Below, one piece after another: positions 28,147 through 36,645 of a stretch of DNA of 36,645 nucleotides; the first letter of the stretch is position 1; every line of letters starts with the position of its first letter. A program made the translations under genes and the position numbers. The stretch is taken from contig BRYA01000724.1 of assembly GCA_030267965.1 (NCBI GenBank), positions 1 through 36,645 of the forward strand. Direction: 5' to 3'. The notes under the pieces are model-generated. The model saw only the letters and a list, made by a program, of their open reading frames with translations, was not told where the DNA came from and searched no databases. The stretch is from Triparma columacea. Taxonomy: Eukaryota; Sar; Bolidophyceae; Parmales; Triparmaceae.

Positions 28147-29526
28147 TTACATGAACACCGTCTTGCGATTCCTTATCACCTTCCTGCACATCGGGCATTC
28201 GTTGACCCTTTCCGAGCATTCCCCGCAGCAGACCAGGTGGCCGCAGGGTAAGAACAGGACGCCCCGTTTCTTCACCAAGCACACAGTGCAAGTTTCGGCG
28301 TCTTCCATGGCCTCGAGGGAGCGGGAGACGTCATCCTTCTCTTTCTTGACCTTTTTTAGGGTGTGGTTGAAGGAGTCTTGGTTGTCAGCGAGGATGGCGA
28401 GGTTGGAGCGCTTGTTGTTGCCGGTGGAGTCGGTGAAGGGGGGGGGGTTGGAGAGTGTTGTGGAGATGTCGTTTAGGTCGAGGGTTTCGGTTGGGGCGAG
28501 GGTGGAGGTGAGAGTGGCGAGGGCCTTCTCGACGCGGAAGAGGGAGTCCTGGAGGGAGGTTAGGGAGGATTTCATCGCAATCTGCTCTGAGCGCATCGTG
28601 GCCTGCTCGGTGCGTACTGTTTCAAGATTTGATTTAATTGTGGCCTGCTCTGTGCGCATCGCGGTCTGCTCCGAGCGCATCGCGGCCTGCTCAGTGTGGA
28701 CTATTTCGAGGTTTGATTTCATCCCGACCTGCTCTGAGCGCATCGCGGCCTGCTCTGAGCGCATCGCGGCCTGCTCAGTGCGGACTGTTTCAATGTTTGA
28801 TTTAATCATTGCCTGCTCTTTGCGGACTGTTTCGAGGTTGGATTTAATCGTGGCCTGCTCCCCCCAACCCATATGCTCGATCTTCTCCTTGAGTTTCAAC
28901 GCCATGTCCTTCGTATCTGTGCCGTTGAGGTTCGCGTCTCCAATTATCGCCTCAATACGTGACATCAAATTAGGGAAGTGAAATAGGCCGGCCTTCACCT
29001 CATCATCAGCGCCATTAGCAATGTGACTTATCGCCGACACAGCTTCTTCCCTCGCCAACTTATACTCGCTCCCCTTCTGTCCTAGTATCTCAACCAAGCC
29101 AGCAATCAGTCCCTTGTGCTGAAACAAACCCTTCTTCACCTCATCATCGGTGCCACTAGCAATGTTGTTTATTGCCACCACAGCATATTCCCTCGCCTTC
29201 ATATACTCGCTCCCCTTCTGCCCTAGTATCTCAACCAAGCCGGCAATCAGCCCATCGTGCTTAGACAAACCCTTCAACACCTCTTGGTCTCCTTCATAAC
29301 TTATCCACACAATCGCCCCCACAGCAATTTCCCTTGCCACGCTAAACCTCTCTCTGTCCTTCCTCATCACCCTAAGCAATCCCCCAATCAAGCCCTTCTC
29401 CTCAACTAACTTGAGCTTATTATCTCCTACGTCCCCTAGCCCACGCACCGTCCTTACAGCCTTCTCTAGTGCGAGCTTTCCATTACTGGTTTTTAGAACC
29501 TTGACGAGATCCTTCAACCCCTCCAT
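28147..29526 (-). CDS. ARM-repeat and RING-HC protein, probable E3 ubiquitin ligase
   Basis: Intronless, 459 residues from the ATG at 29526. The N-terminal half is armadillo-like: a 47-residue unit (GLIAGLVEILGQKGSEY, then the AR(E)-AV-AI--IA helices) occurs twice nearly unchanged, with a weaker copy before. Residues about 225-330 are a coiled coil built from heptads of the type EQAAMRS and EQATIKSNLETVR. A Ser/Asn-rich linker leads to a C-terminal RING-HC of the cIAP/MEX3 form: CTVC, CGHLVCCGEC, CPMC, all zinc ligands present. The role inferred is ubiquitin transfer to a partner held by the ARM repeats. The start codons of this gene and the VOC-like gene are only 50 bp apart. Confidence 0.85.
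   Translation of the reverse strand: MEGLKDLVKVLKTSNGKLALEKAVRTVRGLGDVGDNKLKLVEEKGLIGGLLRVMRKDRERFSVAREIAVGAIVWISYEGDQEVLKGLSKHDGLIAGLVEILGQKGSEYMKAREYAVVAINNIASGTDDEVKKGLFQHKGLIAGLVEILGQKGSEYKLAREEAVSAISHIANGADDEVKAGLFHFPNLMSRIEAIIGDANLNGTDTKDMALKLKEKIEHMGWGEQATIKSNLETVRKEQAMIKSNIETVRTEQAAMRSEQAAMRSEQVGMKSNLEIVHTEQAAMRSEQTAMRTEQATIKSNLETVRTEQATMRSEQIAMKSSLTSLQDSLFRVEKALATLTSTLAPTETLDLNDISTTLSNPPPFTDSTGNNKRSNLAILADNQDSFNHTLKKVKKEKDDVSRSLEAMEDAETCTVCLVKKRGVLFLPCGHLVCCGECSERVNECPMCRKVIRNRKTVFM
28580..28860. repeat. 21/42-bp coding repeats in the coiled coil
   Basis: Units close to GCCTGCTCTGAGCGCATCGC recur about eleven times on the + strand, mixed with a related unit reading toward TTTGAAATTAGATTT-like ends. 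They are all multiples of 21 bp, so they add heptads without breaking the frame. Confidence 0.8.
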
Positions 29527-29576
29527 CTTTATACTGGCAATTTACTTTGGTCGGATTTGAGACCTCAAAAAATCCA
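29527..29576. promoter_or_regulatory. 50-bp bidirectional promoter, RING gene / VOC-like gene
   Basis: Fifty bases separate the two divergent ATGs. The region is AT-rich. Core promoter elements of both genes must lie within it or inside the opposite coding regions. Confidence 0.5.
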
Positions 29577-31052
29577 ATGTTCTTCTATGCTCTATTTTTG
29601 TTATTTTACGCTACATGTATTAGTGTTGTGGATTCATTCGTACCTTCATTATCTCCAATACCCAAATGTAGGGTAAACAGTGTGTTTGTAGGTGTTAGAG
29701 AGAATAAAATGACAACCAGCTCATCCCGACATCTTTCTGAAACATTAAAAAACAGGCGAAACTTCCTCTCACGCATAACACAATCACTCCCAATAATCCT
29801 CTCAACAACCTCCCAAACAGTCCTCTCAACATCTTCAACAATCCTACTAAACCCATCTCCCTCATTTGCAGTAACAAAAATCCCCGAATACCTTCCCTTA
29901 ACCCACTTAATGAAGACGATCGTCCTCAACACATACAACCCACAAACGCTCGAATCAACACTTCAGTTCTTCACGACTTCATTCCCAGGTTGTAACGTAA
30001 TCCGTAGAACAACAGTGGAAGAAGGAGAGGAGATTGTATTATCCTTCGGTAATGATTCATCATATCTTGATGATTCCTTTTTACCAGGTGTTACAACGTA
30101 TAAAGATTACCCAGGTCATTGTACGATAACGTTATTCTGCCCAAAAACCCCTTCAGTAACACCCTCAATCCAAACCCCAGACTCAGAAGTCGAAGGGATT
30201 AAAAAAACACTTACTAAAATCGCGTACCTTCAATTAACTGTACCAGGGTATAGGATATCTAAGGTAATGTCTACCGGTGGTGTTGTAGTGTCGGCGTATG
30301 GGTACTTGAACTGTATAGCACCGAACGGTGTTAACATTAGAGCGGTTGTAGGGGAGAGTGTTGGGAGGGAGATTAGTATGATCGCGGTTAGAGCGGGGGA
30401 AGAGGTGGAGGAGGAATGTAAAGAATGGAAAGAGGGGATTGAAGGGATGAGGGAATTTAAGGATGTACCAAAAAGTAGACCGGATGGACAGGAGGAGGTG
30501 AGATTTTTTTAGATGAAAGGGGGGGGGAGGGATTAAGCGGGAAATTCGGAACAGCGATTAAACGCTTGTACGAGCAAAGGGATTAGCTAAGATACCGTTA
30601 ACGGGATGTAATCGAGTTGTATATCTGGGTTTTTGGAACAAGGTTATTACACAACAACACACAACACACGACACAACATGACATGTAAACCCCAACGAAA
30701 CACAAAACACAACACCACCACGTCCAAGCTAACCCTCTCGCCCCTCACATCGCTTCGTCCTTCTTGTAAATCCTTTCTAATATAGTTTGAGCCATCCGTA
30801 TCAGGAGGTGTATATTTAAGTCCCGGTCCCCCTTCTACCGACGGTGGTGTCGGTATACTCGTAGTACCTACTTCCTATAAAGCTGACGGTACGGACGAAG
30901 AGAACGGAGGGAAAGGATGGAGGAGGATAGGGGGGAAAAGGAAGGAGGATAGGGGGGTGGGAGAGGAGGGGGGGGTTAAGGAAATTATATGGTGGGGGGA
31001 AGGAGAGGATAGGTATGTTGGAGGGATTAAAAACACTTTCGTTAGGGATTAA
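29577..31052 (+). CDS. Thylakoid-lumen VOC (glyoxalase)-like protein (2 exons)
   Basis: Exon 1 is 29577-30497 and exon 2 is 30786-31052, joined by a 288-bp GT-AG intron in phase 0 to give 395 residues. Reading through the donor would stop at 30512, which truncates the protein; exon 2 continues naturally (GGVYLSPGPP, VGILVVPTSYK, VGGIKNTFVRD) after a good acceptor (TTTCTAATATAG). The targeting is layered: signal peptide and Phe cleavage (VVDSFVPS, about 21), then a transit region, then a twin-arginine motif NRRNFLS (59-65) with a hydrophobic stretch ending SPSFA-V near 98. That is the pattern of Tat-imported thylakoid lumen proteins. The mature part has two similar halves starting MKTIVLNTYNP and IAYLQLTVPGYR, which fit the paired beta-alpha-beta-beta-beta modules of the VOC superfamily, though metal ligands are not obvious. 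Function unknown. Confidence 0.65.
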
Positions 31053-31078
31053 AAATACTTTCGTTAGGGATTAAAAGA
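31024..31078 (+). repeat. 22-bp tandem repeat spanning the VOC-like stop codon
   Basis: GGATTAAAAACACTTTCGTTA occurs at 31024 and, with one change, at 31046, followed by a partial third copy at 31068. The stop codon of the VOC-like gene falls at the first junction, so the repeat supplies the last few residues. Confidence 0.9.
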
Positions 31079-31802
31079 GGGGGGAGCTGGGGGAATAATA
31101 TACAAACTTCTATTTTATGGAAACTAAATCAAACTCAAAGAAGCCTTTGGGCAAACTTGACTACCTGAATTTTGGAAAAGAACCAAGAATAGCGAAATCT
31201 TAGAGGTGAGGACGTACGAGGAGTGACCACTGTCTATTAATTGGCGCGTTTAATGCATAAGAAACACAAATTCGGCCGTATATAGAAATCTCTTCTCCCC
31301 CGATAACCAGTAAATTCCGAATCCAGGGATTATTCATCTTCATGAGATGCCCGACGGTAAATTTAGCTACACTCCCGGGCTAACTGTACCATACTCCCGG
31401 ACTTTACTGAGGTTCTTTGACGAATATACCACCCCTTATCCCTCACCACCTCCCCCCCTTTCCCATTCCCGTCCTCAGCCAAAGTAAACCCCAAGAATTA
31501 GCCCCTGTAAAAGCTTCATTGAAGGTAAGAATGTGCATGGAGACCCTAACTCGGGGGATACGAGACGTAAATTGAGGAAGATACGACCGCAACGTAAAAA
31601 TACACGCTTAGCTCAAATCCACCTTGGTGCCTCGACCATGATGGTGGGGTTGGTTGACTGCACTGGAGTCAATCGCCGTATATTAAGTAGCGAAAACTCT
31701 TGTTGCTCCTCATCATCTCACCGCGACCGAAACCGTTTCAAAAAACACCTCACTCATCCCCTAACTACCCTTCCACCTTTCAGCCTTCCCCCCCTCTTTA
31801 GC
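31053..31802. promoter_or_regulatory. 750-bp intergenic and probable 5' UTR of the START gene
   Basis: No gene is supported here. GAAG/GTAAGA at 31513-31518 and the pyrimidine tract with CTTTAG ending at 31800 look like a 5'-UTR intron that would end two bases before the ATG at 31803. ACTCCCGG occurs twice near 31370 and 31394. Codons in frame upstream of 31803 carry only a GTG at the far end. Confidence 0.45.
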
Positions 31803-34800
31803 ATGAAAGTTAGCCCCAAGCAGGAGGACAAGCAAGTCATCGGCGTACACGATGACGATAGGGGCCTTACTGACCAAGAAGAGAATGTCAACGTCGAGAG
31901 CGGAGTAAACGAGGAGATTGTTGGTGCTCCTGACGATATTATTGAGTTGATCAATGACAATGATATGGAGAAGGGACGCGTTACTCGCGCCGAAGATCCC
32001 CCCGCCGAGCTAGACGATGCCGAAAATCTGGAGGACGAAAAAGTCGAAGGGATCCAACTGTCCCCAGTCAGTGTCGGTGACACCGAACAGACTGATGAGG
32101 AGATTGACCAAGCCGCGCTGGAGGCTCTTGCCAATATTATTAGGAACGAGCCGCAGGATTACACCGAGGAGGAGGAGGCGGTTATGAGAGATGGCAAGGA
32201 GTTCTATGTGAAGTGCATGGCAAGCAAGAAATTCAAGAAATTGAAAAGTCCAGATCCCAGGGTGAAGATGAAAGCTGTGCACCTTGAGGGTGAAAGCCTT
32301 GTGACAGGCATGTGTGAGGCTGTTGTTGATGCTTCACTTGCAGAATGTGTGGCATACGAGTTCATCAAGGATTCAAGAGAGAAAAAGGTAAAGAAGAGGT
32401 ACAAGGTGATCGAAACAAAGAAGCTGAATAACCACTCCCAGCTGTATTTAAGCAGAAAAAATCTTGGAGTACGAGGGCTTTCTGATAGGGAGGGGAGAAG
32501 CTTTATTTGCTGGCAAAAGGATGAAGTAGACAAGGTATGTTGGACCGTGTATAAGGACACCAACTTGCTTGATGGAGATTTCCCATTGAGCTCTCAAACT
32601 GTGCTTGCATCAGGAAGAACTACCTGGATGTTTGAGGCACTCACAACCACTGGCGGTGTTCCCCAGACTAAAGTCATATTTGCTTCGAAGGTGGACATTA
32701 GGGGCTCTGTGCCAGGCTTCATCATGAATCACTTGTCAAGCGGGTATGCCAGCAACATGATTGAATTGCGGAAGAAGTTTCACCAGAGTGATGACAAGAT
32801 TGACAGGGCTGCGCTGGAATACCTTGCAAATATCATCAAGAATGAACCTCAAGATTATAGAGAGGAGGAGGAGAAAGCAATTAGGAAGGGTAAGGAATTC
32901 TATGAGAATTGCAAGAAGGAGGAGATATTTGATGAACTGAAGAGTCCTGATGAGAGGGTCAAGATGAAGCTAGTTTATGTTGATGGGGCAAGTCTTTGCA
33001 CTGGCGTTGCTACTACTGTAGTTGATGCGAGTGTAGAGGAGTGTGCTGCAAGACAAATATCATTATTGAACAGCAGAGAGCTCAGAAAAGATGTAAAGAA
33101 ATGGGGACTGACTTTCTTAAAAACCATCAATGTGAATTCCCACACTCTCTACTACATCACAACAAGGGACCTTGGTCTCCCTGGTTTTAATCCTCGTGAT
33201 GGAAGAAATAAAATTATCTGGCTCAAACAAGATGACGGCAAAGTTATCATTGATGTAGCAGACACAGAAGAACTTCAGGTAGACTTTCCAGTGAAGACTG
33301 GGAATGTTTTAGTAAAGATTCACACAGTTTGGGTCTTTGAGCCACTTGACCCCATTGGAGGTGTGCCACAAACATCAGTGACATTCATAACAAAGGTAGA
33401 TCTTGGTGGTGTCTTCTTCTTCTTTTCAATCATGAACAAGATTGCACCAAAGTTTCTCGGAGTAGTCTCAGACTTGAGGAAGAAGTTTGAAAAGAGCAAA
33501 GAGATTGATGCCTTCAAGAGACAGCAGATCATTGCAAAGTTTGAGGAGATTGCAGTTGAGGGAGCACCAGGGATTGAAAGTCACTTTGAAGAGATTGATG
33601 GAGCTCAAGAGATCAGTAGTGGGTTGACTGGGCAGATGTTGATTAAGGCAGATAAGGGAATGGGATGGGGGATGACTTCAATAACTGTAAGAACATCCCA
33701 CAGAGAAGTTGCAGCATTCTTCTGGGACCTTAAAAGTGGAGCCAACTCTCAGCTCGAGCTCTACAGAGTTAACAACAAGACACTTGTAGTCATAGTTGAT
33801 CGTGAAGGGCAATTCACTGCTGTAAGATTCTCAGAGGCTGGCCAGATGAAGACAGATGTGGGACTGATGACTTTACATAAGAGTTTAGGAAAGGCTGCCA
33901 GCAAAAAGAGAGTAATTGAGCACCTTGGCATCACAACTGATGCTGCTTACTACTTTGACAACCTTCTGAAGAGCACAGAAGCAGAGGAACAAGATGGGAG
34001 GAGGTTTGGAGAGCAGCTGATGGAGAGAGTGAAGAAAATAAATGTTGGGGACAGTAAAGTCGAGGTTGTGAGGCAATTTATTGCCGCCAACAGGGCACTG
34101 AGAGAGACTACGGAGCAGCACAGTTTCATGAGAACTATGCTGTATGCTGTGGTTATGAATAAATTGAAAAGGAGAGCGACAAATGAAGGAGAAGATAATA
34201 GTGAGGAGGAAGCCAGGGGGTGGGAGATTGGGAGTGCAATGACAGCAGTCATGTTGAGTACTTTGACTGCAAAGCATGCTGTAGATGAATGGGCTCATCA
34301 ATTCACTGAAGTGCAGGAGGTTGTTAATGAACAAGTGTGGTTAAGGCCCATGCTTGAGGAGATTGTGATGAAACTATTTTTTGAGTCTAACCTAGGCTTA
34401 AAGGCAAGGGTCACTGTTGGTGCTGCCACAAGCATGCTTGATTTGCTGACTGATATTTATGTGACGTATAAATTTGGAAGCGATAGGAAATGGGGGCACT
34501 TCCAGGCATCTTTTGCGAGTTTGGCAGTTTCAATTGGGTTTCAGATGCTTATAGTTTATTTCCAGAACAGTAAATTAGGGATGACAAGGGTGTTGCGGGA
34601 GTGGATTCCAATCTTGCTTGGGTACAAGCCTGCAGTTGATGCTTATAGGGTAGCAACTGGGGCAAAGCTTGGGGCTGGGACAGCTGAAACCCCAATGGTG
34701 GAGATGACACTTATGAAAGTTATTGAGATGTTTGCTGAGGCCATACCTGGAGTGATTATCCAACTTATGGCAATAGCAACAAGTGACAAAAAGGTTGGAA

Positions 34801-35855
34801 CTTCAGCATGGCTTTCAGTTGCAGTGTCAGCAATGACAACAGGCTTTGCCTCTGCATCAATTAGTTATGACTGGGACACAGACCCTGCTAAGAGAGGAAG
34901 GGACCCAGACTTCTATGGGTATATACCAGCAAAAGCAAGCAAGAGAACAGTAGTGTTTATTTCGATGTTGCTCTTGTCAGCAGGGATGCTTCTCATAAGG
35001 TGTACAACAATAGTTCTTCTTTGGATGATGGGAGGCAGTTGGGCCTTTCTCTACATTGGAGCTGACCTTGGTCTGTACTTGTTGGTTAAGATATTGAGGG
35101 GAGACTTTTGGTATTGGGTGCCATCGGGGGGTAACATTGAGATTTTGAGTAGTATTATTTTCAGAGTTTTGATAAAGATCATTGTAGACTTCACTTCAAT
35201 GGTGCACTTTAGACATCCAAATGAAGTTGGGGGAGCATATTGGTTGTTTGGTCTTTTGTTGACAATGGTAAGTCTACCAGTGTCTATATATATAGCTTCA
35301 CCTCATGTTGATGACAACGCAATTGATATCATATCATTTATAATGAGCTTTAGCATACCAATAACTTCCCTATGTATTGTTGTCTTCTTTTTGAACATTG
35401 AGAAGAAGTACTTGCACACCTTCTGGAGTCTGCAGAGGTCAAAGGATATGACTATGGCATATTTCCTTGAAGGGAAAAGTGATGCAATGAAGAAAAATAT
35501 ACTTTGGAATTCAAGGCATCATTGGGTCTCAATTGAAGGAGAAGTTAAGAAATGGGTCGAATCAAACTGGGCCACATGGGAAGAGGAGCAGCCAGATTGG
35601 TTTACTGACTGGATAAAGTCTAAAGTGCCTGTAGAATTCATTCCGGCAGATGGAAGTGCTAGAAGAAGAGAGAGTGTTAGGAGAGCAAGTGTTGATACTG
35701 AAGCTGAGGTTGGTCTAGCAGGTGCGGTTAGAGCAAGTATTAGAAGAGCAAGTGTTGGAGGCGCTGATGGTGGCGATATTATAGGGATTGGAGGTGGGAA
35801 GGCTAAAGTAAGCAGTGTCATGCCAATAGAACACCAGAATGAGGATGGGGAGTAA
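31803..35855 (+). CDS. START-repeat protein fused to a multi-TM domain
   Basis: 1350 residues from the ATG at 31803 (MKVSPKQEDKQ), with no intron seen in the coding part. Residues 1-105 are acidic. Two START-like lipid-binding units follow at about 132-325 and 362-560, each led by the same linker (AALE-LANII-NEPQDY-EEEE---R-GKEFY). They share VKMK, LVTG or LCTG, VVDAS--EC, W-FE-L---GGVPQT-V-F--KVD. A third, shorter unit lies at about 590-690 (GMGWGMTSITVRTSHREVAA). The membrane domain (about 870 onward) aligns with the 24282-26570 product: LDLLTDIYVTYKF, AEAIPGVIIQL, FYGYIP, FRHPNEVGGAY, KYLHTF, NSRHHW. START domains carry sterols or phospholipids; the membrane part resembles XK-related proteins only weakly. 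Lipid sensing or transfer at a membrane is inferred. The Ser/Arg-rich tail (RRASVDTE, RRASVGG) could be a phosphorylation target. Confidence 0.82.
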   Translation: MKVSPKQEDKQVIGVHDDDRGLTDQEENVNVESGVNEEIVGAPDDIIELINDNDMEKGRVTRAEDPPAELDDAENLEDEKVEGIQLSPVSVGDTEQTDEEIDQAALEALANIIRNEPQDYTEEEEAVMRDGKEFYVKCMASKKFKKLKSPDPRVKMKAVHLEGESLVTGMCEAVVDASLAECVAYEFIKDSREKKVKKRYKVIETKKLNNHSQLYLSRKNLGVRGLSDREGRSFICWQKDEVDKVCWTVYKDTNLLDGDFPLSSQTVLASGRTTWMFEALTTTGGVPQTKVIFASKVDIRGSVPGFIMNHLSSGYASNMIELRKKFHQSDDKIDRAALEYLANIIKNEPQDYREEEEKAIRKGKEFYENCKKEEIFDELKSPDERVKMKLVYVDGASLCTGVATTVVDASVEECAARQISLLNSRELRKDVKKWGLTFLKTINVNSHTLYYITTRDLGLPGFNPRDGRNKIIWLKQDDGKVIIDVADTEELQVDFPVKTGNVLVKIHTVWVFEPLDPIGGVPQTSVTFITKVDLGGVFFFFSIMNKIAPKFLGVVSDLRKKFEKSKEIDAFKRQQIIAKFEEIAVEGAPGIESHFEEIDGAQEISSGLTGQMLIKADKGMGWGMTSITVRTSHREVAAFFWDLKSGANSQLELYRVNNKTLVVIVDREGQFTAVRFSEAGQMKTDVGLMTLHKSLGKAASKKRVIEHLGITTDAAYYFDNLLKSTEAEEQDGRRFGEQLMERVKKINVGDSKVEVVRQFIAANRALRETTEQHSFMRTMLYAVVMNKLKRRATNEGEDNSEEEARGWEIGSAMTAVMLSTLTAKHAVDEWAHQFTEVQEVVNEQVWLRPMLEEIVMKLFFESNLGLKARVTVGAATSMLDLLTDIYVTYKFGSDRKWGHFQASFASLAVSIGFQMLIVYFQNSKLGMTRVLREWIPILLGYKPAVDAYRVATGAKLGAGTAETPMVEMTLMKVIEMFAEAIPGVIIQLMAIATSDKKVGTSAWLSVAVSAMTTGFASASISYDWDTDPAKRGRDPDFYGYIPAKASKRTVVFISMLLLSAGMLLIRCTTIVLLWMMGGSWAFLYIGADLGLYLLVKILRGDFWYWVPSGGNIEILSSIIFRVLIKIIVDFTSMVHFRHPNEVGGAYWLFGLLLTMVSLPVSIYIASPHVDDNAIDIISFIMSFSIPITSLCIVVFFLNIEKKYLHTFWSLQRSKDMTMAYFLEGKSDAMKKNILWNSRHHWVSIEGEVKKWVESNWATWEEEQPDWFTDWIKSKVPVEFIPADGSARRRESVRRASVDTEAEVGLAGAVRASIRRASVGGADGGDIIGIGGGKAKVSSVMPIEHQNEDGE

Positions 35856-36003
35856 CTAAAGTGGCAGCAACAATTGCAGAAGAAATTGATTTGATTTGGT
35901 ATATTAAAGACTAATAGATCGCTCTCTTGTGTCAACGCTGTTAAAATCTTTGCTCAACACTTTGCATCACTTTGTTCTAGGCTTCGCTTTTTAGTAGTGT
36001 GTT

Positions 36004-36560
36004 ATGATAAAGAGGTTAGTTGGATGTGGTGGTGGGAGACTGAGGGTAAGGGAAGGGGATGTGTGGGGAGAGTCCAGGGCAAAGGAGGAGGTATCAAGGA
36101 TGAGAGCTGAGGCAGAGAGGGCGAGGGAGATGGCAAGGGAGGAGATCAAGAAGCTCAGGGAGAAAGAGGACAGAATAATTGGGGAGAAGTTTGAGTGGGA
36201 GGGGAAGAGGGGGAAGGTTGGAAGGGTCGTTGTGGTGGAAAGGGAGGAGGTTGAGGGGCTAAGAGAAGAGAGAGAGAAATCTTGGAGTTTTGAGCTTAAG
36301 AAGCTTTAGAAGATAAAGAAGTGCAAGGAAGGGGAAATGTTTTTGAAGGCACTCTTCAAGGAAAAGGAGAGCAGGGAGAGGAAGGATGTGGAGGGCAGGA
36401 GAAAGATGAAGGAGGCCAAGAGCTGTTGGAGGCGGATATGAGGAGGATGGAGGTAGGGACTTGGGAGAGGCTGCAGGAGTTAAAGGAGAAGAAGAAGAGT
36501 GTGAGAAACTTAAGGAAATGCTGGACTGGATCAAGGCTGAGGTGGGAAGGTAGGTGAGAG
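36004..36560 (+). pseudogene. Decayed coiled-coil gene next to the telomere
   Basis: A Glu/Lys/Arg-rich coiled coil starts at the ATG 36004 (AKEEVSRMRAEAERAREMA, then EEIKKLREKEDRI) and stops at TAG 36307-36309. The same frame then stays open for about 40 codons (FLKALFKEKESRERKD). A shift to another frame near 36420 continues in the same style (ELLEADMRRMEVGTWERLQE), and a second shift near 36490 gives EECEKLKEMLDWIKAEVGR. One stop and two shifts in a single coiled-coil reading suggest a dead gene. A single 101-residue protein is the alternative. I recognise no family. Confidence 0.5.
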
Positions 36561-36580
36561 AGGAGGGTGAAGAGAGGAGG

Positions 36581-36645
36581 AGGGTTAGGGTTAGGGTTAG
36601 GGTTAGGGTTAGGGTTAGGGTTAGGGTTAGGGTTAGGGTTAGGGT
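36581..36645 (+). repeat. Telomere, (TTAGGG)n
   Basis: About eleven perfect TTAGGG units run to the end of the window with the G-rich strand reading 5' to 3' outward, the orientation of a right chromosome end. No subtelomeric satellite stands between the array and the pseudogene. Confidence 0.97.

Noticed and set aside
30498..30512. Stop at 30512 as the end of the VOC-like protein
   Set aside because: It lies just after a GTGAGA donor, and a phase-compatible exon with a fitting C-terminus follows at 30786.
31533..31802. Upstream extension of the START gene starting at a GTG
   Set aside because: No ATG in that frame is convincing, and the sequence just before 31803 has a pyrimidine tract ending CTTTAG, so it looks like a 5'-UTR intron.
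1..36645. tRNA, rRNA or snRNA genes and transposon open reading frames
   Set aside because: I looked on both strands for cloverleaf-type blocks and for transposase or reverse-transcriptase motifs and saw none I could support.

Overview
The window is the right-hand end of a eukaryotic nuclear chromosome: it stops in about 65 bases of (TTAGGG)n on the + strand. The genes are split by short GT-AG introns, mostly 60 to 300 bp. A fasciclin protein starts with a signal peptide ending in an ASA-FAP motif, the ochrophyte (secondary red plastid) transit signal. A tocopherol methyltransferase and a twin-arginine thylakoid-lumen protein also have presequences that fit a complex plastid. I infer a photosynthetic stramenopile. 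Bolidophyceae/Parmales or a relative fits the gene set, but the sequence alone does not prove the taxon.

Layout. 1-1305: 3' part of a multipass surface protein. 1749-3140(-): LRR protein. 3727-5664(+): DDX56/Dbp9 helicase. 5802-7651(-): PHD-finger protein. 7779-8806(+): SFT2 Golgi protein. 8906-10729(-): M11 metzincin with a Notch LNR module. 10822-11942(-): SAM methyltransferase with two reading-frame breaks. 12271-13354(+): tandem cytochrome-b5/MAPR protein. 13458-14168(-): small membrane protein. 14620-15417(+): STI1-motif protein with a 9-nt microexon. 15797-17284(-): CAD-type alcohol dehydrogenase. 17766-18792(+): secreted MsrA-like protein. 19063-20229(+): plastid fasciclin. 20597-22241(-) and 22311-24208(+): Kir-like and two-pore K+ channels, head to head. 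24282-26570(-): multi-TM protein. 26827-27873(-): tocopherol methyltransferase. 28147-29526(-): ARM/RING protein. 29577-31052(+): thylakoid-lumen VOC-like protein. 31803-35855(+): START-repeat multi-TM protein, a paralog of the 24282-26570 gene. The last 0.7 kb holds a decayed coiled-coil gene and the telomere.

The genes mostly alternate in strand. Seven or more head-to-head pairs share short 5' regions (as little as 50 and 69 bp between start codons), and convergent neighbours are often only 73 to 137 bp apart. Most introns here were placed by eye from donor and acceptor sites plus frame arithmetic: the joined exon lengths are multiples of three in every gene for which exon coordinates are given, but no transcript data were available.

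The most interesting items are a START-repeat protein fused to a multi-TM domain, with a START-less paralog on the same chromosome end (weak resemblance to XK-related scramblases); a Kir-like channel without a GYG filter, head to head with a canonical two-pore K+ channel; an M11 protease with an LNR module and a GPI-like tail; and a PHD protein with an unrecognised N-terminal domain.
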